64,000 nucleotides of DNA, from NCBI GenBank assembly GCA_005884665.1, contig VBAT01000034.1, forward strand, positions 122,495 to 186,494, given 5' to 3'. Below are positions 1 to 9,236 of this stretch, in pieces. Position 1 is the stretch's first letter, and each line of letters starts with the position of its first letter. The translations under genes were made by a program, and so were the position numbers. Source of the DNA: Bacteroidota bacterium (lineage in GTDB: Bacteria; Bacteroidota; Bacteroidia; Chitinophagales; Chitinophagaceae). The notes under the pieces are model-generated. The model was not told the DNA's origin. It saw nothing but the letters and a program-made list of their open reading frames with translations, and made no database searches.

Positions 1-362
1 TCGATCGTCAAATAAGAAATACTTGCCAGATCAAATCTTCCTGTAATTGTCCCTGAGACATCAAAAATAATCGTGCGGTTGGAGCCAATTCCATTTGCGA
101 GGGAACCCGCGCCTGATGAATTCAGATTTGTTACATGATACACCGTAGAACTGCCTGAGCCTCCTACAGCACCGGCGCCAAATCCCTCGTATGCCGCAGC
201 AGCCTGTGCTGAGGCACTGCCCGGTTTGTCGCTCCCATTAGATTCTGACGTTAAGGAATTCCGGTTCGCTGATAAGATGTCTTTTTTGCAACCAGTGATA
301 AAGACTACACTTGCTATCAAGAGGCCTAGCAAACTTGAGTTGCGGGTTTTCGTAGGGTTCAT
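1..362 (-). CDS. 5' part of a parallel beta-helix (pectate-lyase-like) lipoprotein, cut by the window edge
   Basis: Reading the minus strand from an ATG at 362 gives 120 codons without a stop, running off the left edge. The start MNPTKTRNSS is followed by a hydrophobic stretch and the lipobox-like ITGCKKD (Cys25), so an outer-membrane or periplasmic lipoprotein is expected. After a low-complexity Ser/Ala linker it reads YEGFGAGAVGG...STVYHVTNLN...GSLANGIGSN...IIFDVSGTI. This matches, almost residue for residue, the N-terminal part of the 800-aa protein at 41932-44334. The rungs are typical of a right-handed beta-helix of the pectate-lyase type. Whether this copy also carries PKD and C-terminal lyase domains cannot be seen. 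The role is presumed to be polysaccharide binding or cleavage. Confidence 0.85.
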   Translation of the reverse strand, partial: MNPTKTRNSSLLGLLIASVVFITGCKKDILSANRNSLTSESNGSDKPGSASAQAAAAYEGFGAGAVGGSGSSTVYHVTNLNSSGAGSLANGIGSNRTIIFDVSGTITGRFDLASISYLTI

Positions 363-862
363 AAAATGTTTTCGTAGGGTTAACAAAATTTGTTTGCGTC
401 CTGCTTTTCTCTTACAATGCCCGCAAACAATCAACATAAGTCAATTGGCATGCCGCGCTGAATCATTTTAATACACAATTGAATTGACTATTGATACAAA
501 ATGATTTAACGACATCTACTTCATTTGTATTTGTAATTGTTGCCCGCGATTATCCTGCTATTAATTATCTATGACAGTGTTGTGAATTGCGCTAACGATA
601 TCCACATTGAGCTAAGCAAGATCAAGTGTTCTAATTTGCTCAACAACGCCATTAAGAACCTCGCTTTGTAGAAAATTATGCATACACATAAAAGAAGGCA
701 ACTAAGCTGGACACCAGTGCTGGCGGGCATTTCAGGGGATTTTTGTATAAAAAAAACCCCGTAATGTCCCTATAAAGGTGGGAGCAGAAGCACATGGTAG
801 TGTTGTATCCAACCTTGTACAACGTGTTTAATACTGACATTGCCAAAGAAAAAAGTATTTTG
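363..862. other. intergenic region without a convincing gene
   Basis: About 500 AT-rich bases separate the minus-strand beta-helix gene from the degraded lipoprotein gene. The only structure seen is a weak hairpin at 735-760 (GGGG...CCCC arms with T and A tracts inside). The short open frame at 226-471 is antisense to the beta-helix gene and runs into this region; its residue composition gives no reason to call it. The promoter of the minus-strand gene should lie here but no clear TAnnTTTG box was found. Confidence 0.6.
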
Positions 863-1262
863 ATGAAAAATGTCTTGAGTTTTGCCTGTTGCTGCTGTTT
901 TTAGCAGCTGTGATAAAGACAATAATAATCATACAACACAAAATGGTTGTGATATCAAAAAAATATATTCGAGCAGTATACATAATAGCGATGGAATGAC
1001 GACAATAATCGAAAACGGGAATTATATGCCAATATCAGAGATGGACAAGCGGACTCAGTTCATTTCTTCTTACAGGTGGCGCACAGAATCTCAATTTGTA
1101 TATGACTTACAAGGCCACTTTCAAGGAACCTGCTACACATCCCGGCGCGGTCGGTTGAAGAATCCCGCAGATGTGAACAGTTATATTCTGGTCGTCCCGA
1201 TCGCTAATCAACTGTCGCATTTAGCCCCTTTGATTGTCGCATACACACATCTCGTGGTATGA
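863..1262 (+). pseudogene. degraded small lipoprotein gene, frameshifted in its signal peptide
   Basis: An ATG at 863 opens MKNVLS and then stops after 13 codons. Dropping one T from the run at 880-883 joins it to the frame that continues as LPVAAVFSSCDKDNNN, a textbook Bacteroidota lipobox plus polar linker. The open frame then runs to 1262 (126 aa if a TTG at 882 is the start). The C-terminal half is low in recognisable pattern, and around 1090-1160 another frame reads more like protein, so more damage is possible. No family is recognised. It could be a live gene using the TTG start without an efficient signal peptide, but a relic is more likely. Confidence 0.35.
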
Positions 1263-1353
1263 TTTTTTCGCCGAGATTTGTCTAACGATGAAACGATACG
1301 ATAAAAAAGAACAAGCTTTTAAAAAATCAACTTATAACTGGAGGTAAAATAAA

Positions 1354-1956
1354 ATGAGAAAAATAATTGTCTTAAGTTTTATAACTCTGGATGGAGTCAT
1401 GCAAGCACCGGGTGCACCTGACGAAGACCGCTCCGGTGGCTTCAAATTTGGCGGGTGGCTTGCGCCTTATAACGACGAGGCTTATAATAAGATCATGCAA
1501 AAACACATGGCACCTACAGACATTCTTCTGGGCAGAAAAACATTTGAGATTTTTGCCTCCTATTGGCCTGAACATGCAGACAACTGGCCAGGTATCAATG
1601 ATGTCACAAAATATGTCATGTCAAAGACCATGAAAAAGTCAAATCCGATCGGTTGGAAAAACTCAATTTTACTTAAAACTCTGGCGGATATCAAAAAGCT
1701 CAAAAAATCAAAAGGTTCTGACATCAAAGTTTGGGGCAGTAGTAAGCTTACTCAGTTCCTGCTTAAGAATGATTTAGTGGACGAACTCTGGCTCAAAATT
1801 CATCCGCTGACTCTTGGTAAAGGAAAAAAGCTGTTTGACAATAGCGCGATCCCGGCAACATTTACATTAATAGAGAGCGCTGTAACACCAACTGGAGTAA
1901 TTATTGCCAATTATAAGCGAGCTGGAAAAGTCAGGACAGGCACTGTTGGAGCTTAA
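1354..1956 (+). CDS. dihydrofolate-reductase-family protein (RibD C-terminal domain)
   Basis: This 200-aa soluble protein has the RibD_C / DHFR-like fold seen in the YyaP-type family. It opens with a beta strand ending in LDGVMQAPG, then has ILLGRKTFEIFASYWP, the family's GRxTxE...YWP signature, and near the C-terminus DELWLKIHPLTLGKGKKLF, the usual D-E-[LY]-x-[LV]...P...G-x-G-x-x-L-F motif. Members bind NADPH, but most have no proven substrate. The start is well supported by a GGAGG ribosome site about 10 bases upstream. It lies in a same-strand trio with an SRPBCC protein and a second RibD_C protein (2529-3092), a common Bacteroidota grouping of stand-alone accessory enzymes. No real folate or riboflavin gene is nearby, so a biosynthetic role is not implied. 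Confidence 0.9.
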   Translation: MRKIIVLSFITLDGVMQAPGAPDEDRSGGFKFGGWLAPYNDEAYNKIMQKHMAPTDILLGRKTFEIFASYWPEHADNWPGINDVTKYVMSKTMKKSNPIGWKNSILLKTLADIKKLKKSKGSDIKVWGSSKLTQFLLKNDLVDELWLKIHPLTLGKGKKLFDNSAIPATFTLIESAVTPTGVIIANYKRAGKVRTGTVGA

Positions 1957-2027
1957 GACCGGTCGCCCGTACCTGTTTCCATCAACGCTATCAAATCTAA
2001 ATTCGAAAACCATTTAAATATTATGTT

Positions 2028-2477
2028 ATGTCTAACAACGCTGTTTCACTTCACAGGGTTCTTAAAGCCTCTCCTGAAAAAGTCTACCGGGCATTTACCC
2101 AGGCAAATGCAATTGCATCCTGGTTGCCCCCCTATGGTTTCCTCTGTACTGTGCACGAAATGAATGTTAAGGTAGAAGGAACCTTTAGGATGTCATTTCA
2201 CAACTTTTCTACCGGTAATGGCCATTCATTTGGGGGAAAATACCTCGAGGTTAAACCCAATTCATTTTTAAAATACACGGATAAGTTTGACGATCCTAAC
2301 CTTCCAGGTGAAATGATCACATCGGTCGAGCTAAAAAAAGTTTTGGTGGGCACAGAAATAAAAATTTTACAGGAAAATATTCCTTCCGCCATTCCCGCAG
2401 AAATGTGTTACTTAGGTTGGCAGGAATCATTAGAAAAGTTAGCTAAATTAGTGGAGCCCGAAATTCCAGATGCATAA
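2028..2477 (+). CDS. SRPBCC / AHSA1-like protein
   Basis: This 149-aa protein has the layout of the AHSA1 (activator of Hsp90 ATPase homolog 1-like) branch of the SRPBCC fold. It starts with LHRVLKASPEKVYRAFTQANAIASWLPP, the N-terminal strand, helix and W-x-P motif. A central strand ends in GTFRMSF and a middle segment reads GKYLEVKPNSFLKYTDKF. The C-terminal helix YLGWQESLEKLAKLVE closes the hydrophobic ligand cavity. Such proteins bind small hydrophobic ligands; the ligand here is unknown. It sits 71 bases after one RibD_C gene and 51 bases before another on the same strand, so the three may be co-transcribed. Confidence 0.9.
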   Translation: MSNNAVSLHRVLKASPEKVYRAFTQANAIASWLPPYGFLCTVHEMNVKVEGTFRMSFHNFSTGNGHSFGGKYLEVKPNSFLKYTDKFDDPNLPGEMITSVELKKVLVGTEIKILQENIPSAIPAEMCYLGWQESLEKLAKLVEPEIPDA

Positions 2478-2528
2478 TGCCTGGCAGCGGGCTAACCTGG
2501 GACTAAAAGATAATTCAGCAAAGAAAAT

Positions 2529-3092
2529 ATGGGAAAACTAATTGCAGCGATGAATATGACGCTGGATGGGTTTTGCGATCATACAGCAATGATTGCCGAT
2601 GACGAAATACATCAACATTACAATGAGCTATTAAGTAATGCGGATACCCTTATATACGGCAGGGTAACATATCAACTTATGGAAAGTTATTGGCCAACTG
2701 TCGTAAAAAATCCCACTGGTAACAAGCCAATGGATGAATTTGCTGTATTAATAGACAATATTTCAAAAATTGTTTATTCCCACACACTGAAAAATGTGAC
2801 CTGGAAAAACACTAAATTGAAAAAGGAAGTCATTAAAGAAGAAATTTTGGAACTCAAGAAATCCGGCAATGGCAGGAGTAAAAATATTTTAGTTGGCAGC
2901 CCGAGCTTAATAGCAGCCTTAACGCAGCTAGATCTAATTGATGAATACCAGCTCGGTGTTCAGCCCACCGTTTTAGGAAGCGGCTTACCATTATTTAAGA
3001 ACATCAGGGATAGAGTTAACCTTAAACTCCTAAAAACAAAAACATTTGGTTGTGGGGCAGTATTTCTTTACTATGAGCCGGAAAAAAAATGA
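2529..3092 (+). CDS. dihydrofolate-reductase-family protein (RibD C-terminal domain), second copy
   Basis: The 187-aa product has the same fold as the protein at 1354-1956. N-terminal MNMTLDGFCDH is followed by LIYGRVTYQLMESYWP, and the C-terminal motif is IDEYQLGVQPTVLGSGLPLF. The two are clearly diverged paralogs or independently acquired relatives, not a recent duplication. NADPH-dependent reduction is the family activity; the substrate is unknown. The ATG at 2529 is preceded by an A-rich stretch (aaagaaaat) typical of Bacteroidota translation starts rather than a strong Shine-Dalgarno site. After it come about 200 bases without a gene. Confidence 0.9.
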   Translation: MGKLIAAMNMTLDGFCDHTAMIADDEIHQHYNELLSNADTLIYGRVTYQLMESYWPTVVKNPTGNKPMDEFAVLIDNISKIVYSHTLKNVTWKNTKLKKEVIKEEILELKKSGNGRSKNILVGSPSLIAALTQLDLIDEYQLGVQPTVLGSGLPLFKNIRDRVNLKLLKTKTFGCGAVFLYYEPEKK

Positions 3093-3242
3093 ACCTGCCT
3101 GCTGCTCCTTCTCGTAGCTATGGCGACGCAAGGTCCACGCCGAATGAACACAACCTGGCTTTGAAATAAATCTTCAGCATTCTATCTTTACCAAAGGCAG
3201 CAGCAGAACGCCGGGGCGTTGTCGGAGCCATTGGGGTTCTAA

Positions 3243-3272
3243 TTTGTAGTCAACCATGATAAATTAATTTTG
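3243..3272 (+). promoter_or_regulatory. Bacteroidota-type promoter of the DUF2200 gene
   Basis: A TTTG at 3243-3246 is followed 18 bases later by TAATTTTG at 3265-3272, an exact match to the TAnnTTTG -7 element with suitable spacing to the -33 element. The start codon of the next gene lies 19 bases further on. This is the best complete sigma-ABfr-like promoter in the window. Confidence 0.65.
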
Positions 3273-3291
3273 ACATTCAATAGCAATTAAA

Positions 3292-3642
3292 ATGGACAAG
3301 AATAGAGTATATAGACTGGTTTTCGCCACTGTCTACCCATTGTACATAAAAAAAGCAGAGAGAAAAGGACGCACAAAAGAAGAAGTTGACACTATTATTT
3401 TTTGGCTAACGGGCTACAACAAACAAACATTGCAAAAACAAATTGACCAGAAAAATGATTTTGAAACATTTTTCGCCCAGGCACCTGCACTTAATCCGAA
3501 TGTTTCAAAAATTACGGGTGTAATTTGCGGTTATCGTGTGGAAGAAATCGAAGACAAGGTCGTTCAAAAGATGCGTTACTTGGATAAGCTGGTTGATGAA
3601 CTGGCAAAAGGAAAGGCAATGGAGAAGATTTTAAGGAAATAA
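3292..3642 (+). CDS. DUF2200 family protein
   Basis: This 116-aa soluble protein matches the DUF2200 family over its full length. Recognisable parts are [21 protein letters not shown] at the start, [12 protein letters not shown], the central [30 protein letters not shown], and the C-terminal [15 protein letters not shown]. No catalytic motif is assigned to the family, and its function is unknown. It has its own promoter 19 bases upstream and appears monocistronic, ending 208 bases before the sigma factor gene. Confidence 0.9.
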   Translation: MDKNRVYRLVFATVYPLYIKKAERKGRTKEEVDTIIFWLTGYNKQTLQKQIDQKNDFETFFAQAPALNPNVSKITGVICGYRVEEIEDKVVQKMRYLDKLVDELAKGKAMEKILRK

Positions 3643-3850
3643 GAAGAAGTGAATTAATGACAAGAAATTAGCGTGACTTGAATCCTCAATTTGTATTCAT
3701 ACATTTTGGTGAAACTATCATTAAGCTCAAGAACAAATGGAGAAAATACGCCACCTGTGCCCTCAAAACAAAGAAAAAATTCCGGATGGTGGGAGTACTG
3801 CATTATAAGAAATCTATTTAATTGTATATTGATGCTCAATTGGTTCTGAA

Positions 3851-4453
3851 TTGCCCACCAACGCAGCCCATAATGAAAAGGAACTGCTCCGGTTAGTAGC
3901 TGAAGGCGATGAACTTGCCTTTCGTCAGCTATTTGAAAACTATACGCCAAAGCTGAAAGCATTTTTTTTGAAAATGACAAAGGAGACTTCGCTTGCAAGG
4001 GAGTTAGTTCAAGAAACCTTTCTCAACATCTGGCTTTATCGGGATTCACTTGCAGCTGTTGAAAAGCCTTCCACATATATTTATAGGATAGCATCGAATG
4101 TAGCGATAGCGCATTTTAGAAAAGAAGATTTGCAGCGCAAGTTAGTTGCTGCCATGCCAGATACCGAGCCAGTTGATGAAAGAGATTCGCATGGTATGCT
4201 GCGTTTGAAAGAAGTGCAGGAAATAATAGACACGGCCGTAAAACAACTGCCTCCGCAGCAACAGCAAGTCTTCCGACTGAGCCGGGAACAGGGACTTAGC
4301 CGCACTGAAATCGCCAACAAATTGGGACTGGCTGAAAAAACAGTTCGCAACCACCTAAGTTTATCACTCAAGTCAATACAACAATTTCTCCGTGAAAATC
4401 ATTTACTTTATATACCCCTATTCTTTTTGATGTCCATTTTAATGAAGAACTGA
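3851..4453 (+). CDS. ECF RNA polymerase sigma factor, FecI/Bacteroides expansion family 1 type
   Basis: The 200-aa product has an ECF sigma-70 layout. Region 2 spans about residues 10-90, with EGDELAFRQLFENYTPKLKAF and QETFLNIWLYRD. Region 4 spans 125-180, with LPPQQQQVFRLSREQGLS followed by the helix-turn-helix around EIANKLGLAEKTVRNHL. A hydrophobic tail of about 20 residues ends the protein, a usual feature of this Bacteroidota subgroup. No ATG fits: an in-frame stop lies at 3830-3832 and the best start is TTG at 3851. It is followed 105 bases later by its FecR partner and then SusC/SusD, so it should direct transcription of that uptake locus when the outer-membrane receptor signals through FecR. 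Confidence 0.92.
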   Translation: MPTNAAHNEKELLRLVAEGDELAFRQLFENYTPKLKAFFLKMTKETSLARELVQETFLNIWLYRDSLAAVEKPSTYIYRIASNVAIAHFRKEDLQRKLVAAMPDTEPVDERDSHGMLRLKEVQEIIDTAVKQLPPQQQQVFRLSREQGLSRTEIANKLGLAEKTVRNHLSLSLKSIQQFLRENHLLYIPLFFLMSILMKN

Positions 4454-4558
4454 AAATTTATTTTGAAAACGATTGGGACTTCCGTCCAGAATTCTTCTCT
4501 TATTAAAAAGACTAATTCAGGGTTAATCTAATATCATCAAACCGATAAATTTTCCAAA

Positions 4559-5740
4559 GTGGAACATTCAGAATTAAGAAACCTGTTTGCCAAATATATG
4601 GAAGGAATTCTTAGCCCGTCAGAATATGAACAACTTTCTGAGGCTGCACAAACCTTTCCGATTGATGACTGGCAGGAGGCCCTTACTCCGTTAATTGAAA
4701 ATATTTCAACAGTCGAAACATTTGATGAACAGGAATGGAAAGATATAGTTGAAAATATATTGCGGCAACCGAGGCGTAAACCGACAAGGACAGTAACAAT
4801 GAAATGGTGGCTTCGCCGCATAGCTGTTGCAGCCTCTGTTATTTTGATCATTGGTACTGGTATCTATATTGCGATTAATTTATTCAATAATAAACAAGAA
4901 ACTGAAATTGTAGAAACGCAGGAAAAACGATTTAAGAACGATGTGCAGCCTGGTAAAAGTGGTGCAATACTAACCCTGGATAATGGACAGCAAGTTATTC
5001 TTGATAGCTTACAAAACGGAATGCTGGCAGAGCAGGGCAATAGCAATATCATAAAACAAGGTGATCGGCTTTCGTACAATCAGCAGCAAACAACCAAAGA
5101 GGTTGTGTATAACACGATCACAACTCCGAGAGGAAGACAATACCCGAATTTAGTATTAGCTGATGGCAGTAGGGTTTGGCTGGATGCGGCATCTTCTATT
5201 CGCTTTCCAACATCATTTACAGGAAGGGAACGTGTAGTTGAGATAACAGGCCAGGTATGGTTCGACGTAATACATAATGCTAAAGTGCCTTTCAAGGTTA
5301 TTGCGAATGGAATTGAAATCAATGATCTTGGAACAGAATTTAATGTAAATGCTTACGATGATGAAGAAGTAGTCAAAACAACATTAATTGCGGGATTGAT
5401 TAAAGTTGGTAAGAACGATAAGAGTGTAACAATGCAACCAGGGCAACAAGCTATCTTCCAAAATGATAACTTGAGTTTAAATAAGAACGTAAACCTTGAT
5501 GAAGTAATGGCATGGAAGACTGGATATTTCCAGAGCGACAATGTTACAGTTGAATCAGTAATGCGACAATTAGCCCGTTGGTATGATGTTGATATAGTCT
5601 ATGAGAAACACATAACAAAAAGAGTGAGCCTACTTGGTGTGCCAAGAACTATAACGATGGTAAATATTCTGAAGATTATGGAGGCGACAGGAAATGTAAA
5701 GTTCAAGATTGACGGAAGAACGGTGACTGTAATGCCGTAA
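4559..5740 (+). CDS. FecR-family anti-sigma factor
   Basis: The 393-aa inner-membrane protein has a cytoplasmic N-terminal sigma-binding region (about residues 1-80) and one membrane helix at about 84-105 (AVAASVILIIGTGIYIAI). The periplasmic FecR domain follows at about 185-290 with TPRGRQYPNLVLADGSRVWLD and VWFDVIHN...PFKVIANG. The C-terminal DUF4974/STN-like domain (FQSDNVTVESVMRQLARWY to the end) contacts the receptor's signalling domain. The start is GTG at 4559. It should hold the sigma factor encoded just upstream and release it when the SusC-like receptor, which has an N-terminal STN domain, is occupied. Confidence 0.93.
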   Translation: MEHSELRNLFAKYMEGILSPSEYEQLSEAAQTFPIDDWQEALTPLIENISTVETFDEQEWKDIVENILRQPRRKPTRTVTMKWWLRRIAVAASVILIIGTGIYIAINLFNNKQETEIVETQEKRFKNDVQPGKSGAILTLDNGQQVILDSLQNGMLAEQGNSNIIKQGDRLSYNQQQTTKEVVYNTITTPRGRQYPNLVLADGSRVWLDAASSIRFPTSFTGRERVVEITGQVWFDVIHNAKVPFKVIANGIEINDLGTEFNVNAYDDEEVVKTTLIAGLIKVGKNDKSVTMQPGQQAIFQNDNLSLNKNVNLDEVMAWKTGYFQSDNVTVESVMRQLARWYDVDIVYEKHITKRVSLLGVPRTITMVNILKIMEATGNVKFKIDGRTVTVMP

Positions 5741-5779
5741 TAATTAGGAAGAGGATTTATTATTAGAGCGCCTGTTAAA

Positions 5780-5901
5780 AACGATAGCTCTTATCGTTAA
5801 CTCATACAAAAAGCCAGAAGTGGTTGAAGCACTCCTGGCCGGATGCTTGGGTTAACCCAATTATAACAAAATCTCGCTAAAGAGTGGTTATTTGTATAAC
5901 C
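5780..5901 (+). promoter_or_regulatory. structured leader/promoter region of the susC-like gene
   Basis: The 177 bases between fecR and susC hold several symmetric elements. There is a 7-bp hairpin at 5780-5798 (AACGATA / TATCGTT), an imperfect hairpin at 5813-5840 (GCCAG...CTGGC), a perfect 14-bp palindrome TTGGGTTAACCCAA at 5847-5860, and a 6-bp hairpin at 5886-5901 (GGTTAT / ATAACC). The first hairpins may attenuate read-through from fecR. The palindrome is a candidate operator. No standard TAnnTTTG box is seen, as expected if an ECF sigma factor drives this promoter. Confidence 0.45.
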
Positions 5902-5917
5902 CAAACTAAACAAAGTT

Positions 5918-8900
5918 ATGGATTTAACTTTCGTAAAAGAGCCTTACCATGAGGCTATAATAAAAACGTTGCGGATCATGAAATTAACCGCAATCATATT
6001 ACTCTCGGCTTGCCTTGCGGCAAGCGCCAAAGGCTTAAGTCAACGGATCACCTTATCCGTGAAAGACGCTCCACTTGAAAATGTATTTAGAGAAATACAG
6101 AAACAAAGCGGCTACGCCTTTGTGTATTTTAATGATGACCTGGTTAATACCGGCAAAGTTAACATTGAAGTAAAGGACGTTGACCTGGATGAAGTGCTGA
6201 GGCTTTGTGTAAAAAACCAACCGCTGACTTTTACAATTACTGGTAAGATTGTCGTTATAAAAAAGACTAACCTGCCTACATTAAACATTACCACTGAACC
6301 ACCACAAATTGATGTTCATGGAAAAGTTGTGAATGAAAATGGCGAACCGGTGATAGCAACTGTGACCATAAAGGGAACAACCATTGCGACAAGTACAAAT
6401 GAGAACGGTGAATTTGAATTGAAAAATGTTGACGAGAAGGCGACGCTGATAATTACCAGTGTAACCATTGAAACAAGAGAAATAAAATTGGAAGGTAAAC
6501 CCGACCTGCTGATCAGTGTGAAGATCAAAATTGGTTCGGGAGAAGAAGTTGTTGTAAAAACAAATTACTGGGAAACCAAACAAAGATTGAATCCCGGGAA
6601 TATCAGCACGATCACTTCAAAAGAAATCGAAATGCAACCCGTAAGCAACCCGCTCCAGGCAATGCAGGGGAGAATGCCGGGAGTATTTATCCAGGAGTCT
6701 ACGGGGCTGCCGGGTGGACTGATCTCGATCCAGATAAGAGGTAGAAATAGCATTAATCCGTCTAGTGGAAGCAACCCGCTCTTTATCGTGGACGGTGTGC
6801 CCTTTTCTTCCGAAAGTTTTGGGACAGGCTTTGGCGGTATTCAGCAAAATTATGTCAGCCCTATTAATAGTATAAGCCCTTCGGATATTGAAAGTATCGA
6901 AGTACTGAAAGACGCCGATGCTACCGCTATTTATGGATCCCGTGGCGCCAATGGTGTGGTATTGATCACAACAAAAAAAGGTAATTCAGGTAAAACATCA
7001 ATAGGCATCAATTTTTCAACAGGCTTTAGCCAGGTGCCACATTTCATGGACCTTTTAAGCAGGGAACAAAACCTTGAAATGAAAAAAGAAGCGTTAAAGA
7101 ACAGCAATCTCTGGCCTTTATCCCCTGCTGATTATAGCAAGGCGCCGGATGTATTTCTTTGGGATACCACGCGATACACAGACTGGCAGAAAGAGCTTAT
7201 GGGGCGAACAGCCAAAACAACTAATGCCCGTATTGCACTTTCAGGGGGATCTTCTAAAACCCGTTATTTATTCAGCGGAAGTTATTTAAAACTAGGATCA
7301 GTTTTCCCAGGAGATTTTGGCTATCAGAAAGGATCAGGTCTTTTTAGCCTCAACCATAGATCAGAAAATGACAGGTTTTCATTTTCATTTTCGGCCAACT
7401 ATACAATAGATGATAATCACTTGCCCAAACTCGACCTCACCGACGAGGCCATTCACTTATCTCCGGGTGCGCCGGCTTTATTCGATCAAAATGGGAATAT
7501 AAATTGGGAAAACAATACGTGGTTAAATCCAATGGCAACCTATTTAAATCCGAAATACCGGGCTACGGGAGAAAATCTTATTACGAATGTGGGTCTTGAT
7601 TATGAAGTCATTCCCGGTTTACATGTCAGATCGAATTTTGGGTATAATAAACGGGACCTGGAGCAATTGGCTACCACACCTTTTTCGTCTATCCGGCCTG
7701 ATCTACTGGCAAATTTCCAGGTAGGCAGTGTATTCGGAAACGCAAAGGTAAAAACCTGGATCATTGAACCGCAATTGGAATATACCCGTTCTCTTGGAAA
7801 GGGGAAGATCATCTTGTTAGCAGGCACATCCTTCCAGGATACAAAAAGTAATAGCGAAGTTAAGTCAGCTACCGGGTACACCAGTGATGCCCTGCTGGAA
7901 AATATCGGAGCTGCACCCAACGTCAGAATTTCCCTGGCCAATGCTTATCAATATCGTTATATGGCCGTGTTTGGAAGAGTCAACTACAATTTACATGATA
8001 AATATGTCCTGAATCTAACAGCCCGCAGGGATGGATCGAGCCGTTTTGGTCCGGAAAATAAATTTGGGAATTTTGGCGCAGCAGGTGCAGCCTGGATATT
8101 TTCCGAAGAAAAACTTTTTAAAAATCTCCGCTTTCTCAGCTTCGGTAAAATAAGAGCAAGCTACGGTATAACCGGAAGCGACAATATTGGAAATTATCAA
8201 TACCTGGATTCATATAGTCCAACCACAAATCCCTACCAGGGGATCACTGGGTTAGTGCCTACACGATTAGCTAACGCCGAATATGGTTGGGAAACGAATA
8301 AGAAGCTGGAGGCAGGAATTGAATTAAAGTTTTTAAATCGCATCAATTTGGAAGTGAGCTATTACAAAAACCGCTCCTCCAATCAATTGGTGGGCTATGC
8401 ATTGCCGGTGATCACAGGACAGGCATCTGTTCAGCGCAATTTGCCGGCAACAGTGCAGAACACCGGCTGGGAGTTTGAATTGAAGACTGAGAATTTGAAG
8501 GGGGCTGTTTCCTGGCTCACTGACTTTAGCCTTTCTATTCCCCGAAACAAGCTGATCGCGTTTCCAAACATTGAAAATTCTTCTTATCGAAATCTTGTAG
8601 TTGGTGAGCCATTAAGTATCGTCCGGGGCTTTAAATATACCGGGGTAGATTATATAACAGGTTTATACACGTTTGAAGATCTGAACCATGATGGCGCCAT
8701 CACGGACGAAGATCTACAGGTTATTGAAAATAACGGAGTGGATTACTATTTGGGAATGAATAATAGCATAAGTTATAAAGGAGTTGAACTTAATTTTCTA
8801 ATACAGGCAGTTAAGCAAACCGGGGTTGATTATTTTTCGAGTTTTTCCAGTCCGCCCGGATACCTGGGTTATTTATCAAATCAGCCTGCTCTTGTAATGG

Positions 8901-9217
8901 ACCGATGGCAATATCCGGGGCATGTAACAGACATTCAAAAGTTTGGTAATGGCGGACTTTCTAATTATATAAATCTTAGTAGAAGTGATCGCAATTTGAC
9001 AGATGCTTCTTATATCAAATTAAGGAATGTTCAATTATCCTATCAGCTACCTGTTAAGTGGATCAATAAGGCAAAGATGAAAAAGGCTGATGTATTTATT
9101 CAAGGCCAGAATTTGATTACCCTGACTGATTACGTGGGCCTTGATCCTGAATCACAGTACAGCTATAGGCTTCCCCCGCTCAGGACAATAACAATGGGTA
9201 TTCAAATTTCATTTTAA
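5918..9217 (+). CDS. SusC/RagA-type TonB-linked outer-membrane receptor with STN signalling domain
   Basis: The 1099-aa product is a TonB-dependent transporter. A short pre-sequence precedes a signal peptide at MKLTAIILLSACLAASAKG. An STN domain covers about residues 45-115 (ITLSVKDAPLENVFREI...). A carboxypeptidase-regulatory-like domain lies at about 128-205 (VHGKVVNENGEPVIATVTI), the plug at about 220-355 (AMQGRMPGVFIQ, LFIVDGVPF, DATAIYGSRGANGVVLI), and the rest is beta-barrel ending in aromatic MGIQISF. ATG 5918 is used because this receptor class often has the extra pre-sequence; ATG 5978 would start directly at the signal peptide. With SusD 19 bases downstream it imports a large ligand across the outer membrane. 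The STN domain makes it the sensor for the upstream FecR/sigma pair. The substrate is unknown, as no glycoside hydrolase follows. Confidence 0.96.
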   Translation: MDLTFVKEPYHEAIIKTLRIMKLTAIILLSACLAASAKGLSQRITLSVKDAPLENVFREIQKQSGYAFVYFNDDLVNTGKVNIEVKDVDLDEVLRLCVKNQPLTFTITGKIVVIKKTNLPTLNITTEPPQIDVHGKVVNENGEPVIATVTIKGTTIATSTNENGEFELKNVDEKATLIITSVTIETREIKLEGKPDLLISVKIKIGSGEEVVVKTNYWETKQRLNPGNISTITSKEIEMQPVSNPLQAMQGRMPGVFIQESTGLPGGLISIQIRGRNSINPSSGSNPLFIVDGVPFSSESFGTGFGGIQQNYVSPINSISPSDIESIEVLKDADATAIYGSRGANGVVLITTKKGNSGKTSIGINFSTGFSQVPHFMDLLSREQNLEMKKEALKNSNLWPLSPADYSKAPDVFLWDTTRYTDWQKELMGRTAKTTNARIALSGGSSKTRYLFSGSYLKLGSVFPGDFGYQKGSGLFSLNHRSENDRFSFSFSANYTIDDNHLPKLDLTDEAIHLSPGAPALFDQNGNINWENNTWLNPMATYLNPKYRATGENLITNVGLDYEVIPGLHVRSNFGYNKRDLEQLATTPFSSIRPDLLANFQVGSVFGNAKVKTWIIEPQLEYTRSLGKGKIILLAGTSFQDTKSNSEVKSATGYTSDALLENIGAAPNVRISLANAYQYRYMAVFGRVNYNLHDKYVLNLTARRDGSSRFGPENKFGNFGAAGAAWIFSEEKLFKNLRFLSFGKIRASYGITGSDNIGNYQYLDSYSPTTNPYQGITGLVPTRLANAEYGWETNKKLEAGIELKFLNRINLEVSYYKNRSSNQLVGYALPVITGQASVQRNLPATVQNTGWEFELKTENLKGAVSWLTDFSLSIPRNKLIAFPNIENSSYRNLVVGEPLSIVRGFKYTGVDYITGLYTFEDLNHDGAITDEDLQVIENNGVDYYLGMNNSISYKGVELNFLIQAVKQTGVDYFSSFSSPPGYLGYLSNQPALVMDRWQYPGHVTDIQKFGNGGLSNYINLSRSDRNLTDASYIKLRNVQLSYQLPVKWINKAKMKKADVFIQGQNLITLTDYVGLDPESQYSYRLPPLRTITMGIQISF

Positions 9218-9236
9218 GATTTAAAAACTTGTTATT

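Noticed and set aside
735-760. GGGG...CCCC hairpin with T and A tracts
   Set aside because: Mismatched stem of low stability, with no gene ending nearby; kept only as a note in the intergenic entry.
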